Origin: Polyangiaceae bacterium
Lineage (GTDB): Bacteria > Myxococcota_A > Polyangia > Polyangiales > Polyangiaceae
DNA: 64,000 nt
Assembly (NCBI GenBank): GCA_016712345.1
Contig: JADJRH010000001.1
Location: 868,001-932,000 of the forward strand
Direction: 5' to 3'
Shown: one piece after another, positions 54,164 through 63,316 of the stretch
How the letters are laid out: each line of letters opens with the position of its first letter
Numbering within the stretch: position 1 is the stretch's first letter
Notes under the pieces: model-generated
The model's input: only the letters and a program-made list of their open reading frames with translations
What the model was told of the DNA's origin: nothing
Databases searched by the model: none
Made by a program: the position numbers and the translations under genes

Positions 54164-55657
54164 ATGGAACAGCGTCTTCTGCTCGCCATCGATCAGGGAA
54201 CCACCGGAACAACAGCGCTCGTGATGGACACGCGGGGCGTGACGGTGGGGCGGTTCACAAAAGAGTTTGCGCAGCACTTTCCCGCGCCGGGCCTTGTTGA
54301 ACATGAACCGGACGAAATTGGGGAAAGTGTACACACGGCGGTTCAGGGAGCATTGGCCGCCGCCGGTATCGGCGGTGACCGCATTGCAGCGATCGGGATC
54401 ACGAATCAGCGTGAAACAACCGTTGTGTGGGATCGCACCACCGGCAAACCGGTGCATCGCGCGATCGTTTGGCAAGATCGCCGCACCAGCGAAACGTGCG
54501 CAAAGTTGAAAGCCGACGGGCACGAATGGCGGGTCCGCCAGGCAACAGGCCTTGTGTTGGATCCGTATTTCAGCGGAACCAAAGCGGCCTGGATTTTAGA
54601 CAACGTTGAAGGCGCACGCGCTCGCGCCGAAAAGGGCGAACTCGCGTTTGGCACAATCGACAGCTTTCTCGTCGACCGCCTCTCGGGTTCGGCACGTGTA
54701 CACGTGACCGACGTGACGAACGCGTCGCGTACACTTCTCATGAACCTGACAACGCTCGATTGGGATCCCGAGATGCTCGCGCTCTTTCGCGTGCCGCGGC
54801 AGGTCTTGCCGAAGATCGTTGGCAGCGCCGAAATCGTGGCCCGAACGAGCGGTTTTGGGCCGCTGCCGGACGGCGTTCCGATTGCGGGCATCGCGGGCGA
54901 TCAGCAGGCCGCTCTCTTTGGACAGGCGTGTTTCAACGTCGGCGACGTGAAGTGTACCTACGGAACCGGAGCGTTCGTTCTCGCCAACATCGGCGACAAG
55001 CCCATCGTGAGTCGCTTTGGTTTGCTCACCACCGTTGCGTGGAAGGTACAGGGCGAAGTTGCGTTTGCGCTGGAAGGAAGCGCTTTCATCGCGGGCGCGG
55101 CGGTGCAGTGGCTCCGCGACGGCCTGGGGATCATCCAAAAATCAGCGGATATTGAAGCCCTCGCAGCCCAGGTTTCGTCGAGCGAAGGCGTGACGTTTGT
55201 GCCCGCGCTCTCAGGTCTCGGGGCGCCTTATTGGGATCCGGGCGCGCGCGGCATCATCTACGGCATCACCCGCGGAACAACTTCGGCGCACATCGCCCGG
55301 GCAACGCTCGAAGGCATCGCTCTCGAAGTGGAAGACCTGCTCCAAGCCATGGCAGACGATCTCGGGCGTCCGCTCGGACGGCTCCGTGTCGACGGAGGCG
55401 CCGCGGCAAACAACCTCCTCATGCAGTACCAATCCGATGTTGCCAAAGTGACAATCGAGCGACCTGCCGAGCTTGAATCAACCGCGCGCGGCGCTGCCAT
55501 GCTCGCCGGTGTTGGTGTGGGGCTGTTTCCATCCGCCGCCGACGCTGCACAGATGAGCGCGGCGGAGCGGACGTTCCGCGTTCGAATGAACGACGCCGAC
55601 CGCGACGCGCACCGGGCGCGATGGACCGACGCCGTTCGACGCGCGCGCAGCGCATAG
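54164..55657 (+). CDS. glpK: glycerol kinase
   Basis: A 497-aa FGGY-family kinase of normal length, which phosphorylates glycerol with ATP. Motifs: DQGTTGTTALVMD at the N-terminus, ITNQRETTVVWDRTTGKPVHRAIVWQDRRT, GTIDSFLVDRLSG, GDQQAALFGQACF, KCTYGTGAF, GLGAPYWDPGARG and the C-terminal DGGAAANNLLMQYQSD. No glpF or glpD is adjacent. The ATG at 54164 begins the family sequence directly. A minus-strand cyclase gene is divergent, with 123 bp between starts for the promoters. Confidence 0.95.
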   Translation: MEQRLLLAIDQGTTGTTALVMDTRGVTVGRFTKEFAQHFPAPGLVEHEPDEIGESVHTAVQGALAAAGIGGDRIAAIGITNQRETTVVWDRTTGKPVHRAIVWQDRRTSETCAKLKADGHEWRVRQATGLVLDPYFSGTKAAWILDNVEGARARAEKGELAFGTIDSFLVDRLSGSARVHVTDVTNASRTLLMNLTTLDWDPEMLALFRVPRQVLPKIVGSAEIVARTSGFGPLPDGVPIAGIAGDQQAALFGQACFNVGDVKCTYGTGAFVLANIGDKPIVSRFGLLTTVAWKVQGEVAFALEGSAFIAGAAVQWLRDGLGIIQKSADIEALAAQVSSSEGVTFVPALSGLGAPYWDPGARGIIYGITRGTTSAHIARATLEGIALEVEDLLQAMADDLGRPLGRLRVDGGAAANNLLMQYQSDVAKVTIERPAELESTARGAAMLAGVGVGLFPSAADAAQMSAAERTFRVRMNDADRDAHRARWTDAVRRARSA

Positions 55658-55981
55658 ACGCGACTGACAATTTGTCGCGGTTTTTGCCTGAGATCCAAAC
55701 CGTTACGACACAAAGTCCAACGCCGGATTTTTGAACGGAAACTTTTTTTGTTGGGAATCATCCGCCCCGGCGATGGGTTGCCACCACCGAACCCCAAACA
55801 AAAAGCAGCTTCGGCAGGCGCCAAATCCATACGGGAGGATGCCGCCGGAATGCTCCACCCCTCGGCTCAAGGCGGAACACCCATCATGAACGTCGCGTAC
55901 TCCCTGCTTCCCACGGTACCCTACGAGAAGAGCGTCCGGGCAGCCCACCGGCGCTACATCGCTTTGAATCTCGAGGAGGAC
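55658..55981. other. intergenic region upstream of the UPF0158 gene
   Basis: No separate gene is supported. The UPF0158 frame is open from 55748, so starts at 55748 or 55886 are possible; this part is Pro/Lys-rich and lies outside the family domain. It may hold the promoter. No riboswitch or terminator was recognised. Confidence 0.4.
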
Positions 55982-56758
55982 ATGCCCACAAATGAAAACG
56001 CAGTCGCCGGACCTCCGGCGGCTCTACGAGACATTCCCATTGATTGGGAAGCGCTCGAAGACGCGTTCGAAAACAACGCGCCCGAGGTGCACTCGTACTT
56101 GCACCTCGTGACAGGAGACGTGCTTCGGGTAGTCGACGGCGTCGCCGATCCGCAAATGCATGCGCGGATCGCCGCCGACCCAAACTACCTTCGCATCGAT
56201 CCCGTCAGCTCGCGCGAACAGTACCGATGGATGGAGCGATTCATCCCCATGGTTGAAGACCCCGACCTGCAATCGAAACTCAGCCAAGCGATTGACGGAA
56301 AGGGAGCGTTTCGCCGCTTCAAAGACGTGCTCATGGCGTTCGGACCGGAGCGAGAGCGTTGGTTTTCGTTTCGCAGCGAACGACTTCGCATCTTCATGGA
56401 GGCGTGGCTCTCCGCCCATGCCCTAAATCCGGTCGCACGACCCGTTTGGGTTCCAGAGCCGGCACCGCGCGAAGCTGAAAAAGAATCGACTCCGCCGCGT
56501 GAAGAGGCTCGACCGGAGCGGCGCACAAAAAACGTCGACACAATGCGCAAGAGCCTTCGCGACATGGCAGACACATTGGGGCCACGCGATCTCGACACGC
56601 TCATTGCGTTCGCCGATTTTCTAAAAGCACGTCGAGCGGCTCGAAGCTTCTCGCACGCTCAGCACGACATTCACGACGAGGCCGACCAGCCGCCCGAGTC
56701 CAAAGAACATCCGACCGATCACCCGATCGTCGATGCGGCCGGCATCACCTCCCGCTGA
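55982..56758 (+). CDS. UPF0158-like protein
   Basis: 258 residues from the ATG at 55982, with GAGGAGG just upstream. The UPF0158 core is at about 15-150: IPIDWEALEDAFENNAPEVHSYLHLVTGDVLRVVDG, then PNYLRIDPVSSREQYRWMERFIPMVED, GAFRRFKDVLM and ERERWFSFRSERL. A Glu/Arg-rich linker and a helical tail follow. The family is of unknown function. It is convergent with the sulfatase-like gene; the stop codons abut (56758/56759). Confidence 0.85.
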   Translation: MPTNENAVAGPPAALRDIPIDWEALEDAFENNAPEVHSYLHLVTGDVLRVVDGVADPQMHARIAADPNYLRIDPVSSREQYRWMERFIPMVEDPDLQSKLSQAIDGKGAFRRFKDVLMAFGPERERWFSFRSERLRIFMEAWLSAHALNPVARPVWVPEPAPREAEKESTPPREEARPERRTKNVDTMRKSLRDMADTLGPRDLDTLIAFADFLKARRAARSFSHAQHDIHDEADQPPESKEHPTDHPIVDAAGITSR

Positions 56759-59044
56759 TCAATCCGAAGTAGCACCCCACACCTTCAACTGAGCCGCCGT
56801 GTCTTCGTCAATGGCGGCCAGTTCGCGCTCCATCTTCCCGGTGCGCGCCGCCAAATCGGCCATCACAATCCTTCGAAACATTGCGTACGCAGACGCCGGC
56901 ATCGTTTCGCGTCGATTGACCGCACACGTTGGATCCAACGCCAAGTCGCACAAGAACGGCGGTGCACCGGATCGCCCGCTGAGAACCAAACTCCCCCACC
57001 GCGCCGAGTAAAACGTGTCGAGCGTGGCGATTTGAGGAACCGACGGTCCAAACGACAAACCTGAAGCGACCTGCGCCAGATCGCGCCCCGATCGTTTTCC
57101 CGCGTCGAGCCCCAGAGCCGCGAACGCTGTGTACGCAACGTCCATCACCTCCGTCGGCCCGGCAACGTGAACTCCTGCGTACACATTGCCGGGAAAGTGA
57201 ACGTAGAGAGGCAGCGTCAGCACCGATTCTGTGAGCGGCAGACCGTCGCCGAAAAGATTGTCGATCGAAGCTCCGCTGCTCACATCGGAAGTCACAATGA
57301 ACAGCGTCGTGTCCCAAAGACCCGTGGTTTTCAGCGCGGCAACCAAAGCCCCGAGCGCTCGATCTTGGGCTGAAAGCGCCATCATTTGCAGGCCGCGAAT
57401 TCGGTCGCGATCCGTCTGAGACAGCACGTCTCGGTTTCGTTTTTTTCGCGCCTTCGCAATGGTCTGCGCCGCGCGACGCGGTTCAATCGGCCCCGAGTAA
57501 TCCGTGGGAGGCAACGTGGACAGCTCTTTGGGCGTCACGTGCCACGGCGGGTGCCCGCCCCGTGCGTGAACGAGCATCAGCAATCGCGCGCTCGTTTCGG
57601 TGCGCGGAATTTCATTCACCCACGAAACCGCGGCGTCGATCGGCGCCGTGGCGGAGTCGCCCGACGACGGCGCATGCTCAAACGATTTTTCCCAACCCTG
57701 CGCAAAGCCAAACGCTTTGAACGTATGTGGAACGCCCGTAAACATCCCCGTTCGAATCGCGGCATCGTGCGCAACTTCGGCCAGCGTTGTCACCCCCGTT
57801 GGAAGCCGCATCGCCGGATCCGTGAGCGTGTGACCCACCGGCGAAAGACCCGTCACGAGTGAGCCCATCACCGCCGACGTCACGGTAGACGGCGCCCGGT
57901 GCGCGTTAAACGTCGTCGCGTTTTGCGCGAGATCCGAAAGCGTTGGGAGAGTTTCAATAACGGGCTGAGACCACGGCGGCAGATCGTTTCGCTCAACGCC
58001 GTTCAGCACAACCATCACCACCGAACGAGCAGCGGGCGAGACCGGCGGCGTTGCTCCGGTGTCCATGATCTGCGGATCGCCGAACAAGATCCGCCCGCCC
58101 TTGGGTGCACGCTCCGCCACGAGCGAAAGTGTCACCACCTGACCCGCAAACGGCGAAAGCGACGCACGCAGATCGGTCCACGCGGACTTATCCCCGCCCG
58201 TGATCGGCGATTGAGCAATCGTCTCGGGTTTTTGGCCCTCCCGCGTGACATTGATCAACACCGAACCCTGGCCCGGGTTCGTCATGCCAACCGCCACGTG
58301 CAACACGCTTGTTTCGGTCGGACGCACAACACACCGCAACGACCCCGGTGCGCGCATGGCAACCGATCGATGAGGTACACCCGACAGCGCCGCGTTCGGC
58401 GCGAGAACGTCACGCGATGTCAGCGCGCCGAAAGTGACCGGACTGTCATCCGGCACCCCGATTCGAATCCAATCGATATCTGCGAGCGCCTCTTCATCGC
58501 GCACCCGCCCCGAAAATCGCAAACTTATCGTGTGAAGGCCCGGATCGGCAGGCAACGTCGTTGTCGCTGTTGAAACAACTTTTGGCTCCGCCCTTGAAAA
58601 CGTCAGCGTTCCGAGCGGCTGATCATCCAGGTACACCGACGCACTTCGCGCCGATTTTCCAAACGCGCGCGTCGCCACAAAGATGCGCGCGCTTTCAGGC
58701 AACAGAAAGCTCAGATCCACCTTCTTCTGCGTGATGCGCGACCACGTTGCACCTCCGTGCTCCACGCGTTGCACGCCGTTCGGCACCGCAACATCCCATC
58801 CAAAACGCCCAACAAGCGCGTCGTCGCCCCCGTCGAGAAGCAAGCCGCGATGCTCCACATCGCAGAGAGCGAGACTGTCGATCAGCGCCGTTGGACGAGG
58901 TTGCGCAGCGCGCTCGATCGCAGGTTGCGCAGACGGCTGCGGTGCGGCGGTGGTTGCACCTGCCGGCACTTCCGAACCACTGCTGCAACCGGCCAAACTC
59001 AAACCAAACGCCGCCGCAAGCGTACTCAACGCCGCCCACTTCAT
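56759..59044 (-). CDS. lipoprotein with degenerate sulfatase (alkaline phosphatase) fold
   Basis: A 761-aa lipoprotein: AGGA 6 bases before the ATG at 59044, signal ending LAGC (Cys20). An N-terminal beta region of about 300 residues precedes the sulfatase-type domain starting about 335 (VVMVVLNGVERNDLPPWSQ). The fold is visible (APSTVTSAVMGSLVTG; RDVLSQTDRDRIRGLQMMALSAQDRALGALVAALK; TLFIVTSDVSSG), but key residues are changed. The C/S-x-P-x-R formylglycine motif is lost, the first metal site reads NGVE instead of Asp pairs, and TSDHG is TSDVS. It is probably a non-catalytic binding protein or has a changed chemistry. The frame extends to 59299 upstream without signal peptide. Confidence 0.8.
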   Translation of the reverse strand: MKWAALSTLAAAFGLSLAGCSSGSEVPAGATTAAPQPSAQPAIERAAQPRPTALIDSLALCDVEHRGLLLDGGDDALVGRFGWDVAVPNGVQRVEHGGATWSRITQKKVDLSFLLPESARIFVATRAFGKSARSASVYLDDQPLGTLTFSRAEPKVVSTATTTLPADPGLHTISLRFSGRVRDEEALADIDWIRIGVPDDSPVTFGALTSRDVLAPNAALSGVPHRSVAMRAPGSLRCVVRPTETSVLHVAVGMTNPGQGSVLINVTREGQKPETIAQSPITGGDKSAWTDLRASLSPFAGQVVTLSLVAERAPKGGRILFGDPQIMDTGATPPVSPAARSVVMVVLNGVERNDLPPWSQPVIETLPTLSDLAQNATTFNAHRAPSTVTSAVMGSLVTGLSPVGHTLTDPAMRLPTGVTTLAEVAHDAAIRTGMFTGVPHTFKAFGFAQGWEKSFEHAPSSGDSATAPIDAAVSWVNEIPRTETSARLLMLVHARGGHPPWHVTPKELSTLPPTDYSGPIEPRRAAQTIAKARKKRNRDVLSQTDRDRIRGLQMMALSAQDRALGALVAALKTTGLWDTTLFIVTSDVSSGASIDNLFGDGLPLTESVLTLPLYVHFPGNVYAGVHVAGPTEVMDVAYTAFAALGLDAGKRSGRDLAQVASGLSFGPSVPQIATLDTFYSARWGSLVLSGRSGAPPFLCDLALDPTCAVNRRETMPASAYAMFRRIVMADLAARTGKMERELAAIDEDTAAQLKVWGATSD

Positions 59045-59219
59045 GAGCGTCCTTTTTTTGTCCTGCCCCCACACGCGGGCTTCGCCCGCTTCTCCCCCAA
59101 GCCCGGTCGGCTGCGCGCGCTTCGCGTGCTCGCACGACTCGGGCGGGGGAGTGTACACATGCATCCGATCAGGGCAGCTCACAACAGTTTCAACAGCTGC
59201 CGTACCACGATTTTCCGGG
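59045..59219. other. intergenic region with GC-rich palindromes
   Basis: Contains hairpin gcgggc-ttc-gcccgc (59075-59089) and a larger imperfect palindrome from about 59093 (tcccccaagcccg) to 59150 (cgggcggggga) with a gcgcttcgcg core, plus one GTGTACAC at 59151. It separates two same-direction genes and may act as a terminator/attenuator; there is no T-run. Confidence 0.5.
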
Positions 59220-62200
59220 CTATCGATTCCAGGGCGGCGCAATTCGAACGCGGGTGCGGCGACCCTCACGGATCGACGCGAACCGCGTGCGCTCTTCACC
59301 CTGCATCTTCACTTTGATTTCGTAGGGCGTCGCACGCGGCGCCAACGTGGCTTTCACAACCGGCCCGGCCACCGTCGGCTGCCCATCGATCGACACCTGA
59401 TCGTTCGGCCCAACAACCACTTCAAGCAGCCCCTGCCCCTTCGGCAGCTTCTCATCGGAGCGAAGCGGCGCTTCCTGCGGAAGAATCGGATCGTCCGCCA
59501 TTTCGCCGGGCACCGTGATCACCTTCGACGGTGTTGTCGGCGCGGAGGTGGGGGCGGCGGCAACCTGGGTTGCCGCAGCCTCCGCCGTTGTGCTGGCGGC
59601 GGGCGCCGGCTGAGCCGCCGCAGGCGGCGGCTCAGCCGGCGTCGCCCTGCGATCTTGTGAAATGCGCGCACCCACAGCAAAAACGATCCCGGCAACGGCG
59701 CACATCACCCACACACCGATGCGCGGGTTACTCGCTTTCACACCGGGCGCAGCCGGCGTTGTTTCCACGCGCTCCTTCTTTTTGGAGCGACGCGGCGCCG
59801 GACTTTCTTCTTCTTCCTCGATCACCACCGCAGCGGCTCGTTTCGGAAGCTTGATCACCGGCGCTTCTCGCAGCGGCTCGGGCTCAATGCGCGGCGCCGA
59901 AGGCGGCGGCGTGAGCGATCCAAGCGTTGCGGGGAGAGACGGCTGCGCCGGGCGCGGCTCCGCCGCGCCCGGCGCAGCCTCGCCCACAAACAGCTCCGAA
60001 CCGTCGCTCACGGCGCCGGGCGCGGCGGTCCCATCTTCGCCGCGAGCGGCGAGATGGTCCGCCGCCGCCCGCGCCGTGAGACTCGCCGCCGGAGCCACAG
60101 CCGCATTCACAACGCCGACCGGAGCAACGATCACACCCGAAGGCGACACTTCCTCGATCGGAATCGACTCGTCCGTCGCTTGTGTACTCATCGACGCATT
60201 TTTGTCACCGCGCAAAATCGCCTGTTCGACGGTGATCGCGTTCACGAGAAGGTCTTCGTTGTCTGCGCCGATGACGCGCACAACGCCGCCGCGAAGCGCC
60301 GCGTCGCGGACCACTTCTTCAAACAGACGAAGAGCCGACGGACTCGCCGACGCCACCTTTCGCGGCGCTTCCCCCGACGCCAATCGCCGAAGCGCGGCGC
60401 GCACCGGTTCAGGCGCGAGCGTGCCGTACGCGGCAAGCCAGTCCGCATCAAAATCAATGCGCGAAACGGCTTGAAAAGAAGGCCCCAATAAAAGCTTTGT
60501 CACGGCGCGCGCCGGCGCCGCAAACGCTGCAATGTGTTCTGCGAGCGAGCTGTCGAGATCGCGTTCCGGCGCTTCGGCCGGCGCAGCGGCGACCATAAAT
60601 CGGCCGGCGCGAACGCCCAGCAGTTGTTGCATCACCGCCGCGCCCCGCACGTAACGGCCGTCTTTCGAAACACGCGTCGCCGACACCGGTTGGCCGCCGT
60701 CGATCGTCACGTCGTAGAGGTAGGCCGCGTCGCGCACTTCGATGCGACTCGCCGGACGATGCGTACACACAAGTTTCAACAGTGTACACATCGTAAATCC
60801 GTCGACGCGCCCGAGCATCTCCCCGCCCGCGGCAAGGCGCTCGGCAAGGCGCGCGCGCGAAAACATCATCTCCCGCGTGCGCTCCACCACCGTGGGCCCG
60901 CTCGCATCTTTTCGAAGGTACACATCTGCGCGCGCGCCCAGCTCACGCGATCGCTGCAACAGATCGTCTTTCCACGAGAGAAGCGCGATCGCACAGTCGG
61001 CCGAAATGGGGTCATTTCGAAGCGTTTCCGCAAGCGTCAGCCCATCCACATTGGGCATGAGCACATCGGTCAGCACCACATCGGGGTGTTGCTCCATCGC
61101 TTTGCGAAGCGCCGTGGCGCCGTCGCACGCTTCGCTCACAACGGCGCCCTCGGCGCGAAGTACACCTGCCAAAAACCACGCGACCGCCGGATCGTCGTCG
61201 GCCACGAGCACGCGCGCGCCCGAAAGGGCGCGCGCGCTCGCGGCCGACGCCTGCACACCGTTTCGTCGCGGCGCTTTGGCGTCGGTTGGGGTGTTGCTCT
61301 CATTCATCCAAGCGCCCACAGGCGCGGCGCGCTCGGCGGCGCCCGGTGCGAAACGAATTTCGCCGCGCGATCGAATGGTCACGAGATCGCGCACGCGCGC
61401 CGCGGCCGTGAGCATCGCCGACATCACGTCATCGCCGCGCCCGAGATCCACGCGCGCATTGTCGGTTCCCGCTTTGACTCCGTCCTGAATGGCGCGCTCC
61501 ACTTCGCGCCCGAGGCGCGCAGCAAGCTCCGCCACCGAAAGATCCCCGAGTGGATGCGCCGCCTCGATCGAAGCGCCTTCAGCGCTCGCATCGCGGCAAA
61601 CACGGCGAAGAGCATCGGGTGAAATCGGCTTGTGTACACATCGCGTGGCCCCGGCGCCGAGGTACGCTGTGGCTTCGTCACCGCGCGCCCACGAGCCAAG
61701 CACCACAATGCCCACCGCGCTCGTGAGCGGGTCGGCCCGAAACGCAGCCACCAATTCACGCGTGCCGCGCATATCGGCATCCACCACGATCACATCGGGA
61801 GCCACGGCGCGCGCCAGATCGATAGCGCGAAGCCCGTCGTCGGTGCGCTCCACTTCAATCGAAGCGCCCCCGTCGGCAACCGGCTCCATGAGCGCGTCGG
61901 CGAGCGGTTTCGGCCCGACAACGAGAACACTCATCGGCCACGAACGCACCTCGGCCGCGGGCTGCGAAGCGATCCGCGTGGGCGCGAGCGCGGCGGGGCT
62001 CGCCGCCGCAGGCCCAGCGTCGTTCGGGGCAAAACCGAGACTCGAAAATGTGCCAAACGACGCTCGAAGCGCGGCCGCATCGGACGCGGTGAGAGCGCCG
62101 CGCTCCGCTACTTCGTGAAGCAGGTCTTCCCCCGAAACCACTTCCGCGGCGAGGCGATCAAATCGAAGCAGGCGCGCGCCTGCGCCGAGCGCGTGCAGCC

Positions 62201-62405
62201 TTCGCCGAAGGTCATCGCGCAGGCGCGCCGACGCCGGCTCCCGCTCCAGCGCCGTGAGCATCGCCGTAAGCTCCGACGCTCGGCGACCGAGATTGGCGAG
62301 AAAGTCAGCGCGCGGCGAGTTGGCCGGAGAAGAACTCGTTTTCCGGTCCTCCCGTTCGATCTCCCGCTCCACATCCCAGGCTGCGTTCTTCGCTTCGAGA
62401 CCCAT
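59220..62405 (-). CDS. multi-domain two-component regulator: HPt-REC-REC-PATAN-TM-PEGA-like
   Basis: A 1061-aa protein; the ATG at 62405 has TTAGGTG upstream and the frame further up to 62546 is low-complexity. An N-terminal helical HPt-like part (about 30-110) comes first. The first receiver (about 160-280) has PDVIVVDADM and the Lys in VHKP. A helical linker follows. The second receiver (about 405-520) has LVADDDPAV, acceptor Asp in VVLTDVLMPNVDG and Lys in LRKDA. A PATAN/DUF4388-like domain (about 535-650, DGFTMCTLLKLVCTHRPASRIEVRDAAYLYDVTIDGGQPV), an Ala/Pro linker, one membrane segment (about 885-905) and a C-terminal PEGA-like beta domain (about 985-1061) complete it. No histidine kinase domain is present. 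It probably relays phosphate from a separate kinase and is membrane-attached at its C-terminal part. Confidence 0.8.
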   Translation of the reverse strand: MGLEAKNAAWDVEREIEREDRKTSSSPANSPRADFLANLGRRASELTAMLTALEREPASARLRDDLRRRLHALGAGARLLRFDRLAAEVVSGEDLLHEVAERGALTASDAAALRASFGTFSSLGFAPNDAGPAAASPAALAPTRIASQPAAEVRSWPMSVLVVGPKPLADALMEPVADGGASIEVERTDDGLRAIDLARAVAPDVIVVDADMRGTRELVAAFRADPLTSAVGIVVLGSWARGDEATAYLGAGATRCVHKPISPDALRRVCRDASAEGASIEAAHPLGDLSVAELAARLGREVERAIQDGVKAGTDNARVDLGRGDDVMSAMLTAAARVRDLVTIRSRGEIRFAPGAAERAAPVGAWMNESNTPTDAKAPRRNGVQASAASARALSGARVLVADDDPAVAWFLAGVLRAEGAVVSEACDGATALRKAMEQHPDVVLTDVLMPNVDGLTLAETLRNDPISADCAIALLSWKDDLLQRSRELGARADVYLRKDASGPTVVERTREMMFSRARLAERLAAGGEMLGRVDGFTMCTLLKLVCTHRPASRIEVRDAAYLYDVTIDGGQPVSATRVSKDGRYVRGAAVMQQLLGVRAGRFMVAAAPAEAPERDLDSSLAEHIAAFAAPARAVTKLLLGPSFQAVSRIDFDADWLAAYGTLAPEPVRAALRRLASGEAPRKVASASPSALRLFEEVVRDAALRGGVVRVIGADNEDLLVNAITVEQAILRGDKNASMSTQATDESIPIEEVSPSGVIVAPVGVVNAAVAPAASLTARAAADHLAARGEDGTAAPGAVSDGSELFVGEAAPGAAEPRPAQPSLPATLGSLTPPPSAPRIEPEPLREAPVIKLPKRAAAVVIEEEEESPAPRRSKKKERVETTPAAPGVKASNPRIGVWVMCAVAGIVFAVGARISQDRRATPAEPPPAAAQPAPAASTTAEAAATQVAAAPTSAPTTPSKVITVPGEMADDPILPQEAPLRSDEKLPKGQGLLEVVVGPNDQVSIDGQPTVAGPVVKATLAPRATPYEIKVKMQGEERTRFASIREGRRTRVRIAPPWNR

Positions 62406-62584
62406 TGCGGGGCACCTAACAGAAGCGAAATGCCCGGGCCCAATTTGTGGCGAATTGGCCGCAACCGCCCTACTCCCCGCCCATGGCGAGCGAAGCGAGC
62501 CATTTGGGCGGGGCGGGCGCCCCTCAGGGCGCCCGGGGGTGGGCAACTAAAATGCGTACACATCAAAACCAAGCCACCAACCTT
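62406..62584. other. intergenic GC-rich double hairpin
   Basis: Two adjacent inverted repeats: ccccgcccatggc (about 62475) / gccat..gggcgggg (about 62515), with a gagcgaagcga loop, then cgggcgccc / gggcgcccg (62514-62535). No gene. A gcgtacacatc sequence lies at 62551. The hairpins resemble those at 59.1 and 14.8 kb. Confidence 0.5.
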
Positions 62585-63316
62585 GCATACGCTTAGTTCT
62601 ATGGGGGCCAAGGAGCGAGTGACTCGTGCGTCGGGTGGTTGACGGCTCGCCACAACGGCGGTTCGGCGAAAGCCGCAGCGCAACGCGCCATTTGGGGCTC
62701 GGCTTTATACGGTCCGATCCGGGGCAGGGTAGATGGCTTTCAGGTTTGTTCCTGTTCCGGGTGACCTGATGGCAGTCGGACCGCAGCCGAGCCTCTCCTT
62801 GCATTTGCCGCCTGGGGGCGCTGCGCAGCGTTTCGCCGACCCGCCTGGTGGCGAGCCGTCACCCACCCTCCTATCGTAGTGATGTGATGATATGGAGCGG
62901 GGTGCGATTGACCTGTGCGCGTTCGAGCCGTCCGGTTCGGCCCACTGCCCGCATACGCTTAGTTCTATGGGGGCCAAGGAGCGAGTGACTCGTGCGTCGG
63001 GTGGTTGACGGCTCGCCACAACGGCGGTTCGGCGAAAGCCGCAGCGCAACGCGCCATTTGGGGCTCGGCTTTATACGGTCCGATCCGGGGCAGGGTAGAT
63101 GGCTTTCAGGTTTGTTCCTGTTCCGGGTGACCTGATGGCAGTCGGACCGCAGCCGAGCCTTTCCTTGCATTTGCCGCCTGGGGGCGCTGCGCAGCGTTTC
63201 GCCGACCCGCCTGGTGGCGAGCCGTCACCCACCCTCCTATCGTAGTGATGGGATGAGATTGGGAGGGGAGCGAGTGACCTGTGCGCAAACGAGCCGTCCG
63301 GTTTGGACCCACTGCC
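62585..63316. repeat. two tandem 366-bp units, each with a 222-bp imperfect palindrome
   Basis: Unit 1 begins at 62585 and unit 2 at 62951 (gcatacgcttag...), with near identity over most of the length. Within each, the arms tgacggctcgccac (62640 / 63006) and gtggcgagccgtca (ending 62861 / 63227) are inverted. Further in come tcggcgaa / ttcgccga, ggctcggct / agccgagcc and ggtccga / tcggacc. The arms therefore pair over most of their length with small bulges. Open frames here (about 85-115 codons) are repeated artefacts with basic composition. Partial copies of the outer sequence recur at 63317 and 63591. Confidence 0.85.

Noticed and set aside
55658..55981. Riboswitch upstream of the UPF0158 gene
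   Set aside because: No known riboswitch core could be matched, and the region is an open frame in phase with the gene.
14848..60992. GCGATCGC (HIP1) as an enriched signature
   Set aside because: Only about seven copies were seen by eye, several in one GC-rich gene. This is a modest excess explained by codon use, unlike GTGTACAC.
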